Positions 52,901 to 62,711 of a DNA stretch of 64,000 nucleotides are shown piece after piece. Origin of the DNA: Rhodeus uyekii (taxonomy: Eukaryota; Chordata; Actinopteri; Cypriniformes; Acheilognathidae); contig JAWRVZ010000077.1 in assembly GCA_037043235.1 (NCBI GenBank), forward strand, positions 2,041,001 through 2,105,000, given 5' to 3'. Numbering within the stretch: the first letter of the stretch is position 1; each line of letters opens with the position of its first letter. The position numbers and the translations under genes were made by a program. Below the pieces are notes generated by a model. It ran no database searches and was not told the origin of the DNA. It saw only the letters and a list, made by a program, of their open reading frames with translations.

Positions 52901-55900
52901 CGGCTAAGTAATCACTTGAAAATTACTCCTCTGTTCTAATGGGCTCTTGCTACGGAGGAACACGTGGTCTGAAAAATTAGCATCTTGAATCAATCAACTC
53001 TTTCCGCCCCAAAGTGATCAAAATAAAGGCAATCTTCAAAAGTGAATGCATATGCACTCTCTTAGAAACACCGGTTTTCTTTTTTTTCTTTTTGAGGATT
53101 AATAACAAAGCCAAATTTTGAATGTCAAAAACAAATACCTGTCCCTGACCCTGAACAAAACCTCTGAGCGAGATCAATTCCAGACATAACGCAGAGGCGT
53201 TGGCATCGTACAGAATGACATCAACTCTAAAAATGACTGGCACTCAAGTGAATTATTCAGTGATTAAACACCTCTTGATCATTACATCATTACCCTGAAA
53301 TTCTTACAGGCCAGAACAAGTTTTTCTGTCATTCAGCGGTGAGACTCACCACATCCCACACATGAGACTCTGAATGTGTAACGCATTTGTTCTTTGTCTC
53401 TCTATTGGATTGTCTTTCTGCAGCCTAATAGAGAAGTACGCAATTAAAAACGACACCGATAGCTCAAGCGGAGTATATTCAACCATAATCTATGAATAAG
53501 TGTGATTCATCTTTAGACAGTGAATTCTACTAGCAAATTAAAATGGAAATATGATAAAACAAGATAAACTGTTGTAAAGTGGCCAGTCAAGTTGATTTCC
53601 AATCGATTTCCTGCTCTAGACTCTAAATATCACATCATACTTCCCAATCCAATTAGTGAACCGCCTTACAGCCCTGCTTTATCCATACTTGGCCACACAG
53701 CCCATTATTTATGGTATAGTCACATATTCCAGAGCCTTATGTAGATATACAATCACTTATAATTAATCGAGATTCAAAACAAGTTGGACGTGGACCTACT
53801 GGGGTTCGACCATTTTTTTAAGTCTCTTATGCATTTAAGCAAAGTACTGTTGTGAAACATTAATACAGTTTAAAATGACTTTTCTATTTTTATATATAAC
53901 TTATTCCTGCCATTACTCAGTCTTCAGTGTCACATGATCCTTCGGAAATCATTCTAATATGCAGATTTGCTGCACAAACTATTCATTATATTATTATCAA
54001 TGCTGAAAACAGTTGTGCTGCTTAATATTTTTGTGAAAACCATTTTTTCAGGATTCTTTGAAGAGTAGAAAGCTCAAAAGAACCGCATTAATTTGAAATA
54101 GAAATGTAATAAAATGTCTTTAGTCACTTTTGATCAATATTTTCTAGCTGAATAAAGATATTAAATAAAAATGAAATTGTGGCAAACTTGCATCTTCCAC
54201 GGGGAAGGTTTCTTGCACGGTCCACCAGATTTCTACACAAAGAGACTGTGGGAAGTGGGTGTGTCAGGACTTTTTTCCCCCCTCCAAAACAAGTGGTGAG
54301 AATTTTCCAGACACATCTTTTGTTTCAAATCTTTGTTTCCCTAATTATTTCCAACCGACCCAATAGTGATGAGTGAGATTTTCCAACACTTATCCATTTG
54401 ACATCATCTGCATAAAACAATGCCCTGACTTGCTTTAAAAACTAAGCCCAACATTTTTAGAGTACACACAAACATATGAGCCAAACAAGAAAAGTCTCTA
54501 TGATGCAACTTCATACTTTACCAGGTAAGAGAGCTCCAATTTCAGTACATACAAGTGCTCAGCCGTGATTTCCAGATCCAGGCCAACCAAGGCCAAACCT
54601 CAATGGGATATCCTTGCTCACTAAGCTTTCAAGACTTTGGCAGAAGAACAACTGAAAGTAACAACTTTACTGCAAAAGAAAGATGTTGGTTCAAATCCAG
54701 TACATTTTCTTTTAATCAACACTTCACTCAAACTAATGCTTAGAGCACCTATAGCATTATCTTACCAATTAAAATAACGAGTCAAGCGCTTTCCATATAG
54801 ATTGTGCATTATCATAATCTCAAATCAAAGCTACTCCCAAAGGCAAAGAATATCAGCGCAGCAGTAAATAATGAAATCAATTACAATCACAGTAAATGTT
54901 TTAAAATCACATCAGTGTTTTCCAGATGTACGCTTCAGTTTTCAGTAGCGCAGAAATGTAGAAAATGCTGACAAAGGTTGATGTCAGTTGATAATCCAAA
55001 TGAGATTGGATCACAAACTCTTTGAAGTTTATGGTACAGTACAGACTAGTAACAAATTAAATGCTTTATATGGAAACAGATCAGTTTCACATATACATCA
55101 CTGACTGATAGAAAAAGGTTCAAGACTAGATATTTCTGATTTTTTTTCTGTAGCCATGGCATCAGCTTCACTGCCTCGTTTAGAAAAAGAAAGCCAAGAA
55201 TGATTCTTCATCGAGCGAAGACGAAACCTCTAGGCAAAGTTTGCCAAACATTTGTATAAACAACAGTTATTGGAGTCTAGCCAATGATGTCAAGCACGTT
55301 TGGATTACATGACTCACATTTGTCAGCACTTACTTCTAACAAGACCATCACGGGTGTGGTTTTCCACAGTCATGTGACCCTGCTCGTCTGAAGCGTGATC
55401 TCCTGGTCTCTGAGTTTGGGATGTTTCCGTAGCATCTGGGGATTCATCAGTGCAGCTGTTGCATTTATCTGGACCAGAAAATAAAAATAAATATACAAAT
55501 AAATAAAAGTCATATTTTAAATCTCTGAGTTTCACTCCACTTCAAAGCTGCCAGCAAGAAAAGCACGCAAAAGGCCAAAACTGACTCGCCAAAGCCTCTA
55601 GAATAGAAAGACAAGCTCTAATTTGCCAGATAAATCAGATTCCTTTGGTGAATAGTTGCAAAACTGTGTGGGCGGAATCAGGAAGGCCCGGGCCAGAACT
55701 CTGGATCTCATTTTCTCGATTCTGCTCCTGGGTATACGATACCTGCCAAGGTTTTTACAGCTATAAAGAGCGCATTCATCTAAATTGGAAAATGGATGTG
55801 GGCAAAACCTGCCTGATAGGCACACAAAAAGATACGCAACCTTTAAACGCTGCACTTAAACTTATTCAGCTTCAATTCCATAGTGTAAACGAAATGGCAT

Positions 55901-57333
55901 GCTTCTTCGATTCGTTCTATTTGTGGCGGCCTTCGATGCGGCCGCAGACAGAAAGAGGCCTCATTTATTTACTATTGTCACAGCAATTCTGTTGCACAAA
56001 CCTGGGCTTTTCCATCACTCAAATGCATGTTGGGAAAAAAAGCATATGACTCAGCAAACAGAAGCTTGTTTTTCCACATTTGGCGTAGTGTTTAGTTCAG
56101 GTTCCCCCCTCCCCCTTTCTACAGCCCTCATTACAGCGCATTATGGGACAAGATCAATACAGTAAAGTAGGTCTAGATACAGAGATTGATATCACTTCAT
56201 CTGGGCTTGAGGCTGATGAATGGAAACCCTTTATTCCAGCCATGACTCCTCAAATGCACATACAGTACCGCAGTCTTGTGATGCATCACTGTATTTAGTG
56301 ATTACAGTTTGAAATAAATTGCTCTATTCTCCAAGCATACACAGTCCCCGAGGAGGGAAATCCAGTCTTAACGGAGAGACTTTGAAGGCCCTACAAAAAT
56401 CCATTTGTCACCGGAGCCTGTGATTGCTTACTTTGTCCTACTTTGCCATTTTTGACAGTGCTATAATGATGCTTGGTATAAATAGGATGGTTAACGGTTC
56501 AGTGCATTAGAAAAAAAAAAAAAGAAAGAAGAAGAGGGGGGCCCAAGCTTATTTTACATGTGATAATCTCACAAGCAACTAGAAAGTTAATTAAAAACTA
56601 TAATTGGCAGTGGTTCCTGCTAATAGTTACCAAGGCGCTCCTTCAATCTTTATTGGAAAATAATGAAAACATTATCATGCCTACTGGCACAACATACATA
56701 TGAGGAATCTGTTTGCTAGTAGCTTTTTATGCAAGTCAGTTACTAGCGGGTTCAGCAAGAGTGGGATACCAGGTAAAGTGGGACTAATAGATGTTATGAT
56801 TGATTCCCTTTTTAAAGAAATCAAATATGGCATCATTATTAATAATCGTAAATTGGGTCGTTCAGCAAATATTTTTTCATTATTACAGTGGATCTGGTCA
56901 GAGTTAACAGGTTAAAAAAGAAAACCGCTCTAAAGATTTTAAATGCAGAGTTTAACATACATTTTGCAGATGATCTGCCATTTAGCTGAAAAACAGATTT
57001 ACGTCAGTGACTAACAGTTTTCAAACACCTAAAACGAATATATATTATTAATTGTTTAGAGACACACAAATAATACTACCATCCTACTCCATCCTAACCA
57101 ATGCAAACATACAAATCAACATGCTACAAAATATGTAATAAATCATTAAAACAATAATGAATCCGTGCATGGTATAAAACTGAATCAGAATCTCACACGT
57201 GGGAGAAGATTTTTTTTCCAGAAAAGATCAATCTCTTACCTGTTGATTTTGACAGAAGTTGGTGCGTCTCTTCTTGAAGCTGCTTTTTTGGCCCTTCGGG
57301 CCCCTCCGGAGGTGAGACAGTCTCCGAGGACAT
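40710..57333 (-). CDS. mdfic: mdfic, MyoD family inhibitor domain-containing protein (complete, 4 coding exons, spliced)
   Basis: Spliced CDS: 57333-57240, 55468-55334, 45152-44859, 40960-40710 (774 nt, 257 residues plus stop). Introns are about 1.8, 10.2 and 3.9 kb, all GT-AG; each exon junction splits a codon after its first base, and joining restores Asp32, Thr77 and Asp175. Residues 1-174 are polar, low-complexity and rich in Ser/Pro/Gln, with a conserved-looking basic/Ser stretch (KLRSSLSVNSD) at about 136-146. Residues 175-257 are the I-mfa domain with 25 Cys, starting DCCVHC and ending MECCGICFPT. From the family: the I-mfa domain binds and restrains transcription factors and regulators (MyoD family, LEF1/axin, cyclin T1), and MDFI/MDFIC also act as palmitoylated auxiliary subunits of PIEZO channels. 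Length is close to human MDFIC (about 246). The TPEACCCCCC and CFPT features fit MDFIC rather than MDFI. No frameshift or missing splice site seen. Paralogue choice is by recalled similarity. Confidence 0.95.
41201..41249. repeat. (TA)n(TG)n microsatellite
   Basis: TATATA then TG dinucleotides with one TTTT and one TATA break, inside mdfic intron 3. Confidence 0.95.
44037..44080 (+). mobile_element. solitary SINE/LINE-type tail
   Basis: TGTTGCTTTGTATAAAAGCG and TCTGATAAATCCATAAAT match the shared 3' tail of the fish SINEs in this window, without a recognisable tRNA head upstream. Likely a 5'-truncated insertion. Confidence 0.6.
44859..45152 (-). CDS. mdfic: mdfic coding exon 3
   Basis: 294 nt. 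The acceptor is a (CT)n tract ending CTGTAG|, the donor CAGAGG|GTACAT. It codes Thr77 (shared) to residue 174 plus one base. It starts QPQPLPQPATS, has a NGHG segment in the middle, then PVSHRVQRKLRSSLSVNSDS, a basic SRRSKSSS stretch, and ends PGSTPE, so the join to exon 4 gives PEDCCVHC as in vertebrate MDFIC. The basic cluster is a plausible nuclear/nucleolar targeting segment (inference). The GAGAGAGAGA tract of the acceptor (plus-strand 45159-45168) is a short simple repeat that could vary in length. Confidence 0.93.
50690..51010. promoter_or_regulatory. candidate intronic conserved element in mdfic intron 2
   Basis: Non-repetitive block with ACTAATTTCAAATTTAGTAA (an inverted motif), GCTGCTGATTGAGTGGG and TGCTTAATTACATTTTATAAGG. 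Enhancer-like by motif density only. Confidence 0.3.
51243..51355 (-). mobile_element. degenerate tRNA-derived SINE
   Basis: Plus strand reads TTTGGCAAGCAGTTTTATCC, AACTTGCAATGCAATCAAGG, CAACCCATGACGTG, GCTAGCAAAATGATCTACTG and TTGAGCT. This is the antisense of the SINE family, clearly older than the copies at 9243, 29464 and 58213. Confidence 0.65.
53811..54175 (+). repeat. cyprinid-type interspersed repeat, copy 4 (best preserved)
   Basis: TTTTTTAAGTCTCTTATGC start, then AGTCTTCAGTGTCACATGAT, CGGAAATCATTCTAATATGC, ATGCTGAAAACAGTTGTGCT, TTCAGGATTCTTTGAAGAGT and GTCACTTTTGATCAATATTT, ending with GCTGAATAAAGATATTAA. Lies in mdfic intron 2 on the strand opposite to the gene. Confidence 0.8.
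55334..55468 (-). CDS. mdfic: mdfic coding exon 2
   Basis: 135 nt. The acceptor follows a TTTATTTTTATTTTCTGGTC-type pyrimidine tract ending CCAG|; the donor is AGAA|GTAAGT, a perfect consensus. It codes residues 32 (shared) to 76 and one base of codon 77: an acidic, Ser/Thr-rich stretch beginning DKCNSCTDESPD and ending ENHTRDGLVR. This matches the pattern of the human segment with DGELIRT at the same exon edge (from memory). The first two bases complete GAT (Asp) with the last G of exon 1, and the last A completes ACT (Thr) with exon 3. No known domain; likely disordered. Confidence 0.88.
55469..57239 (-). other. mdfic: mdfic intron 1 (1.8 kb)
   Basis: GT-AG intron separating the start-codon exon from exon 2. 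It holds an A-rich tract with GAAGAAG at about 56511-56536. The 134-residue plus-strand ORF at 55645-56049 inside it has no recognisable domain and is taken as chance. Confidence 0.8.
57240..57333 (-). CDS. mdfic: mdfic coding exon 1 (start codon exon)
   Basis: Codes residues 1-31, beginning MSSETVSPPEGPEGP, plus the first base of codon 32. The donor reads ACAG|GTAAGA (intron starts at 57239). An in-frame TAG lies 21 nt upstream of the ATG (bases 57354-57352), so this ATG is the first possible in-frame start unless an upstream exon is spliced in. The context (C at -3, T at +4) is weak by Kozak rules. The acidic/proline start MS..E...P.GP resembles the human N terminus as I recall it. A pyrimidine-rich CTCCTACAG| on the minus strand, exon side at 57402, could be an acceptor joining a non-coding 5' exon. 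Confidence 0.88.
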
Positions 57334-57960
57334 GAGCCAGATGTTTAGACACTAAACACACCCAAAAACAACAACGCCCCGCGCGATCAAACGCCCGCAA
57401 ACCTGTAGGAGAACAACAAACTATTGTAATATCAATCTGCGTCAAAGTAAACAAACGCAATATCTTTCCAAAGGAGTGACGTCATCCGGGAACATTTCGT
57501 TAAACTCGGTGGAAAGTTATGCTTTTGTTTTTTTGTTTTTCTAACCAAATGTCTCAAACACACTCCTAAACATCTTATCGAGTCGTTAAGTAGGCTAGAT
57601 GTTATTTGTCTGCCAAACGTGTAACAGTTCATTTCAAAGATTGTTCGTTACCTTTCAAACATGTCAACGGCGAAACTCCTTTATTCGCATCCTTTCTTCA
57701 GGCGAAACCGGTGTACAGTTAGAAAAAAGTTTTTTAACACCCTCCTTGGGTACTAAAAAATCCGTCAGAACTATCAGATTCCTCCCAAAAGTAGCAGAAA
57801 AGCTCCTGTCAAGCGGCCGCTGGATAAAGAGTTTGTGCGCGCGCGCTGCTGCTTCTGGAGAAACTTTCAGCTCAAACATTTTCATCACATCCGGATTCCG
57901 ATGATTACAACCAGCTGCATTCACACTGTTCCTGCCGAGAGTTGTTCATGAAGTGAAACT
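57334..57960 (-). promoter_or_regulatory. mdfic: probable mdfic 5'UTR and promoter
   Basis: Sequence immediately upstream of the mdfic start. It is richer in CpG than most of the window (for example GCCCCGCGCGATC near 57377, GCGGCCGC near 57813, and GCGCGCGCGC near 57837-57846), as expected of a vertebrate CpG-type promoter. No clear TATA box was found. A possible 5'UTR splice acceptor lies at 57403/57402, so the transcription start may be further upstream. The minus-strand ORF at 57924-57664 overlaps here but resembles nothing known. Confidence 0.5.
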
Positions 57961-58156
57961 GTTTACATAGGAGCATGCATGATGTTTACCTCGAGATCTG
58001 AAGGAAGATGAAAAGTTGATTTCTGTTGTTCCCAAAAACTGTGCTTTGGAAAGCGTCAGATGTTGATGTATCCTAACTATAAATAATATGTTCAGACTTA
58101 TCAATTCCATGTAGCCTCTACAATTGATTGCATGATATTAAATAAATACATGCATT

Positions 58157-58165
<9 letters not shown>
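57961..58165. other. short gene-free interval upstream of mdfic
   Basis: No feature recognised between the promoter region and the AT tract. Confidence 0.5.

Positions 58166-58213
<48 letters not shown>
58166..58213. repeat. (AT)n microsatellite at a SINE tail
   Basis: About 48 bp of alternating TA. It abuts, without gap, the 3' end of the SINE at 58213-58345. Confidence 0.95.
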
Positions 58214-58216
<3 letters not shown>

Positions 58217-58345
58217 GCAGATGCTTTTATCATAAGCAAATTGCATTGCATTTAAGAAACACATTCTAATCAGTTCTTGCTTTCCCTGGGAGTCGAACCC
58301 ATGACCCTGGAGTTGCAAGCGCCACTCTCTACTTTTTGAGATACA
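58213..58345 (-). mobile_element. tRNA-derived SINE
   Basis: Minus strand: degraded head, GGTTCGACTCCCAGGG (plus strand CCCTGGGAGTCGAACC), GCAAGAACTGATTAGAATG, and the tail GATAAAAGCATCTGCCAAAT running into (AT)n. Same family as 9243 and 29464. Confidence 0.85.
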
Positions 58346-58670
58346 TTTCATTTGAGTTCATTTGTCTTTTCTTTTTTCTTAATTACTTGTATTGTTTTCT
58401 ACTGAGTCTTACTTTTTGCAGTTGAGAAAGGCGTTCCAGATTTCTGATAAATATATGGTAAAAATTAACAGTATCTTTTAGAAACTCCCTTTTTCTCTTT
58501 TTGAATTATGCATTGGCAAATAATTCTCATTCTGATTGCATTCCATTGTGTTTTATGGTTGAGGAACATTTCTGTAAACTTTATAGAAAATGTGCTGGTA
58601 ATTTTCTTATCAGTTTTTCTACAGATCCTTTGTGCAGTTTGATCCCTCAAGTTTTCAATCACCAGCTCAC

Positions 58671-58865
<195 letters not shown>

Positions 58866-59458
58866 ATATATTCTTAATTTTCACCGTGAATGATCCCTAA
58901 AGTGATCAACGGGCATGGCACTTTCTATTGCGATTGCATCAATGCTTACTCAGTGTCTTTAAAACCTTTACATTTTCAGCTGTCTGAAATCTGCACGCAT
59001 ACATACACAAAGAGCCCTCAACTGATTCAGTCCATTCTCGTGGTGGCCTTGCTGGTGGATAAAGCCTATGAGTATGGAAGTGATTGATGTGAAATATGCC
59101 CTCCTCATTGACTGGGTGAACTCCATTTTCTGCTCCTAATACAGAAATCACTCCAGGTCTGTGGCATAATGATTTACGATGAATCTGTGTCAATGTTGAA
59201 CTCACAAACCCCACCTAATCCATCTTGCAAAGACCCTCCTCGCTGCGAAGAAATGCTGCATTCTCCATTTATAAGTGTTGAATCTATTACTCCACTGATT
59301 GGTAATAACTTTCGGCCTTTGCGCCCCTTAGACAGTAATTACTTGGATACTGATGCTCTTTGAGACCCGGCACCAATGGTAAAACTCAGCATCAGCAGGG
59401 CTTAGCTGACCCGCCTTACTTCAAAAGTTATCACTTTAAAAGTTACAACTATTTTTAA
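58866..59458. other. gene-free sequence
   Basis: No feature supported. Includes ATAACTTTCGGCCTTTGCGC and AATTACTTGG, unremarkable without alignment. Confidence 0.5.
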
Positions 59459-59670
59459 GGAATAGTTGACTGGAAAATTCTGTCATTATTTAAGCCAAGA
59501 AAGAATTCCATTTCACTTACAAGACATATAATCATGTGAGAAACAGAGGAAAATAAAATCATTATTTCTTTACAATATTCTCCAAATCTAAGTCATATGA
59601 ACTGCGTTCATCAGTTAATCTATCGAAAGGAGCAACTTACTGCCATGAGTCTTTTTTGGGTGAACAATTC
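59459..59670. mobile_element. short MITE with imperfect inverted ends
   Basis: Left AGGAATAGTTGACTGGAAAA with TTCTGTCATTATTT, right GTCTTTTTTGGGTGAACAAT followed by TCC; the ends are inverse copies with several changes. Belongs to the AGTTCACCCAAAAATGAAAA cyprinid group, heavily internally changed. Confidence 0.6.
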
Positions 59671-59739
59671 CCAAAGAAAATAGTTTTTTAAAACTTCTTT
59701 TTTGGGGGGCTCTGTGGTTCCATGAAGAATGGTTAGTTT

Positions 59740-60075
59740 AAATGGTTGGTTCACCAAAAAATGAAAATTATCCCATTATTTACTCACCCTTAAGCCATCT
59801 GTGTATATGACTTTTGTCTTTTAGCCAAACACAATCTGAGTTATATTTAAAAATACCCCTAGCTTTTCCTTACCTTAGATTCAAAAATTCAATAAAGCGC
59901 ATTCATTCATTATAAATAAATTCATACGACTCCAGATGGTTCATAAAGATGCTTCTGAAGTGAAGCAATGCTTTTTATAAATTAAAATACCAATATTTAA
60001 AACTTTATAAGCTATAATCTTTGGCTTCCCTGTAAAGGGTTGTACACAAGTCGAGTTTGGGCGGAAGAGTGACCG
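59740..60075 (+). mobile_element. second MITE of the same group, one end only
   Basis: GGTTGGTTCACCAAAAAATG then TTATCCCATTATTTACTCAC at the left. Further in come ACGACTCCAGATGGTTCATA, GCTTCTGAAGTGAAGCAATG and CAATATTTAAAAC, in the order known to me from this family. The right inverted end is missing. Confidence 0.6.
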
Positions 60076-60439
60076 GTCACAATTAGAATTCTAAAATGAA
60101 ATTCTTTTATGTTGGAAGATTTCAACATTAGAGAAGATTAGCTTGAGTTTGTTGCCCAGCCCTATTTGTTTGAGCCGAGAGAGACCTCTGTCGGGTCAGA
60201 GGTCACTAGACTCATGTACATCCGTTACCAGAAGCCAGTGATCATAGTTTATAAAGTAAAAAATATGGATAGTTGTCTCATAAAAATGCTTGGTTCAGAA
60301 AACCATTCACTTTATAATGGATGGATGCGCTTTTTTGGGCTTCAGAATCTGAGGTACCATTCACTCCCACTAAAGAAGAAAATCATATACATCTAGGATG
60401 GCGATAGAGAGAGTAAATTTTACAAAAGGGTGTTTATAT

Positions 60440-60566
60440 TAAAAAAGGTTCTTTAGACTATTATTAGGGTTCTTCACACTTAGGGGGGGGGGGGGGGGAA
60501 ATGGTTCTTCGGTGGAATTCACTGAGAAAACTCCCTTTTGGAGCATTTATTTTTAAGAGTGTAGTT
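60440..60566. mobile_element. fragment of a GGTTCTTT-rich fish MITE
   Basis: Contains AAAAAAGGTTCTTTAGACTA, AGGGTTCTTCACACTTAG, a G16 run (60483-60498), AAATGGTTCTTCGGTGG and the end TATTTTTAAGAGTGTAG, hallmarks of a widespread fish MITE. A related fragment, TGGTTCCATGAAGAATGG, lies at 59716-59733. Confidence 0.6.
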
Positions 60567-62099
60567 TCTTAAAAGCCCAAATCAGATTTTCCCATTTGAA
60601 TATTTCATTGTGTGTTGTTCACACGGGACAGCGGTTCTATGATTTCCTGTGTATTCCGTGGTGACGCCGCTGACAAACATTTATCTTGTGTTAAATCATG
60701 CGCTTCTGAGCCCGAAAAAGGAGCTGAAGTCACAGAGAAAGCGTGAAGCCGTCATGTCGTGTCACTGTTGTGTCAGCAAAGCATCTGTCAGAGTCACATT
60801 TCAGAGGAAAGGGGAAACGTCTCTATTGACTTCATCTGTTTGTGTGGCAGGATGCCTGATTGCTGAAACACTGCCAAATCACCCTGGGTAATCCCACTCG
60901 ATGGAGTCCCGCCGAACCCTGGGGTTCACAGTGCATGCATGCAAGAAAACCGCCTGTCACCGCAACAACATTGCTGACAAAAAGCCACCTACCGTGATTT
61001 AGTAAATATTTGAGCTATCACAGCAGGCTTGAAATAGGAACAATCAGCAAGGAAAGCACAAACCAGTATTCAAAACTAACTTGACCATTTTTTAGGGAGC
61101 TGCACTGACCCAAACCACGTAAAATTGTTCTTTGAGTGACTCTCACACGGCAAAGTAATTAGCATATGAATAACGGCGTACACAGAGATCCTTCGAGTAG
61201 GAGAAGTGATATGCATATGCTCAAGGATCCTCCTACTGAAGTAGCTGCGGTGTCAATGTAAGGCACCCACTTTGAAGTTGGCGATTTCCTCAACTTCTTG
61301 ATTGGCTTAGCAGTGAAACTGTGCTACTCAATTATACCTGTTATTCATCAAGGAGAACAAATTGCTCCAAGCAGGCAGGCTGGCAGGGAGGTTACCTGTA
61401 GCTAACAAAAAGGCGCAGGAGGCCCCGTGTGGAGTGCCGCGACTCGGTTCTCTATGTTCTTACCATTTGGTTTTTGTTATGGAATTAAAATTTCACACCA
61501 AATGGGTATAGAAGGAAATGTGGTGGAATAGGAAACCTGTAATTAGCACTAATGAGCTTATTCTTGGAGTCTGTGATTGGAATAAAAATGGGAGACTTAC
61601 TGATTCTTTTCCCATCTCGACTTTAATGGCCAGCAAAAGAAAGGTGTCACTTTGAACCACGGCACAGCCACAATGCACATCAGTAACTGATCAAATCTTC
61701 AAAGAAAGCTTGCAGAAGTCTCAGCTGAATGAAAAAAAAAACTTAATAAGTCCCGCTTTGAAGCCAAGAGAAAGCCCCCCTACTTCTCAAGCGGACCGTG
61801 AAAACTGGACGAACCCCGGCGACCTGGATGATTAATGGCGTTTGGGTTATTTTTGACCCTTTTTTTCATTTCAGATTCCTCCTTTTTTTTAGCTCACTCT
61901 CTGATCAACATGCTAACGGTACCTGTCGTCTGTTTTATCAGCAGGGAGATGTTGTTTCAGTTGTGCTAAGTCAAGGGACATTATCAGGGCCGCGCGAAGG
62001 TGACACGGATAAATAAACTCATTAAAACAACAGGCCTCGTGATTAACGATGTGTAATTGCTTTGATAGAAATGAAAACAAACATCATTTATAGCACGGC
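60567..62099. other. gene-free sequence
   Basis: No exon recognised. One CNE-like block (61120-61420) is listed separately. Confidence 0.5.
61120..61420. promoter_or_regulatory. candidate conserved non-coding element upstream of mdfic
   Basis: Unique sequence with GTAATTAGCATATGAATAA, a POU-like GATATGCATATGC (61209-61221), ACTCAATTATACC, and AGGATCCTCCTACTGAAG, which nearly mirrors GATCCTTCGAGTAGGAG just upstream. Enhancer-like; unverified. Confidence 0.35.
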
Positions 62100-62100
62100 T

Positions 62101-62128
<28 letters not shown>
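62101..62128. repeat. (GA)n microsatellite
   Basis: 28 bp of AG dinucleotides. Confidence 0.95.
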
Positions 62129-62133
<5 letters not shown>

Positions 62134-62699
62134 GGCTGAGAACAGTAGGGCGGCTTGTGTACGCTAATCCACATCTGGAAGGAACTGTTCAACCATTGAA
62201 ATATGCAGGTATAATCAGTAGCGAATGTCCACACCGACATGTTTCAAGTTCATAAATATGTATCTCTCAAATAAAAGGAATGTTGTTTTCTCTGGGCCTG
62301 GGAGTTATTAGGTAACTAATAGCATATTTTAAAGTAAAAGGCCATTGCTGTGTTGGAGGCTGGAGCGTGCAGCCGTACAGCCGGACACGTGAACAGCTGC
62401 GAAATGGCTAACAGGTTGTGATCAAAGTACTGAGCCATATGCAGCCAATCTGACCTGGTTGACATTTCACTAACAACCTAAAATATATGTCAAATTATCC
62501 AGTCTGTCGCGATACAGCAGGTTTGCTTTAAAGGACGTGGGTGTTCGTGTACTGTATATTGAAAGAGATCTTGGAATGGAAAATGGATTGGGAAGTCAAC
62601 AAGAAATCAAAAACCATTCTATTAACTTTCTTAATACACATTCCTAATCTTATTGTATCAGATTTATCAGTAGCTACGCATTATCACATCATTTAGCAT
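62129..62699. other. gene-free sequence
   Basis: Nothing recognised. Confidence 0.5.
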
Positions 62700-62711
62700 T
62701 TATTTAGGGAA

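Larger units (their letters stand above)
45153..55333 (-). other. mdfic: mdfic intron 2 (10.2 kb)
   Basis: GT-AG intron between exons 2 and 3. I saw no further coding exon: the flanking phases already join. It contains a degraded SINE (51243-51355), a cyprinid-type interspersed repeat (53811-54175), G-runs at 48429-48441 and 50054-50068, and A/T-rich unique blocks that could be regulatory, notably 50690-51010. The GC-rich stretch 48720-48800 (plus strand GCGCACGCCCCACGCGGGG and following) is compositionally unlike its surroundings, but no gene was recognised in it. Confidence 0.8.

Noticed and set aside
57664..57924. 86-codon ORF upstream of mdfic as an alternative N-terminal exon
   Set aside because: No suitable donor with matching phase recognised and no similarity to MDFIC; CpG-rich promoter sequence explains it.
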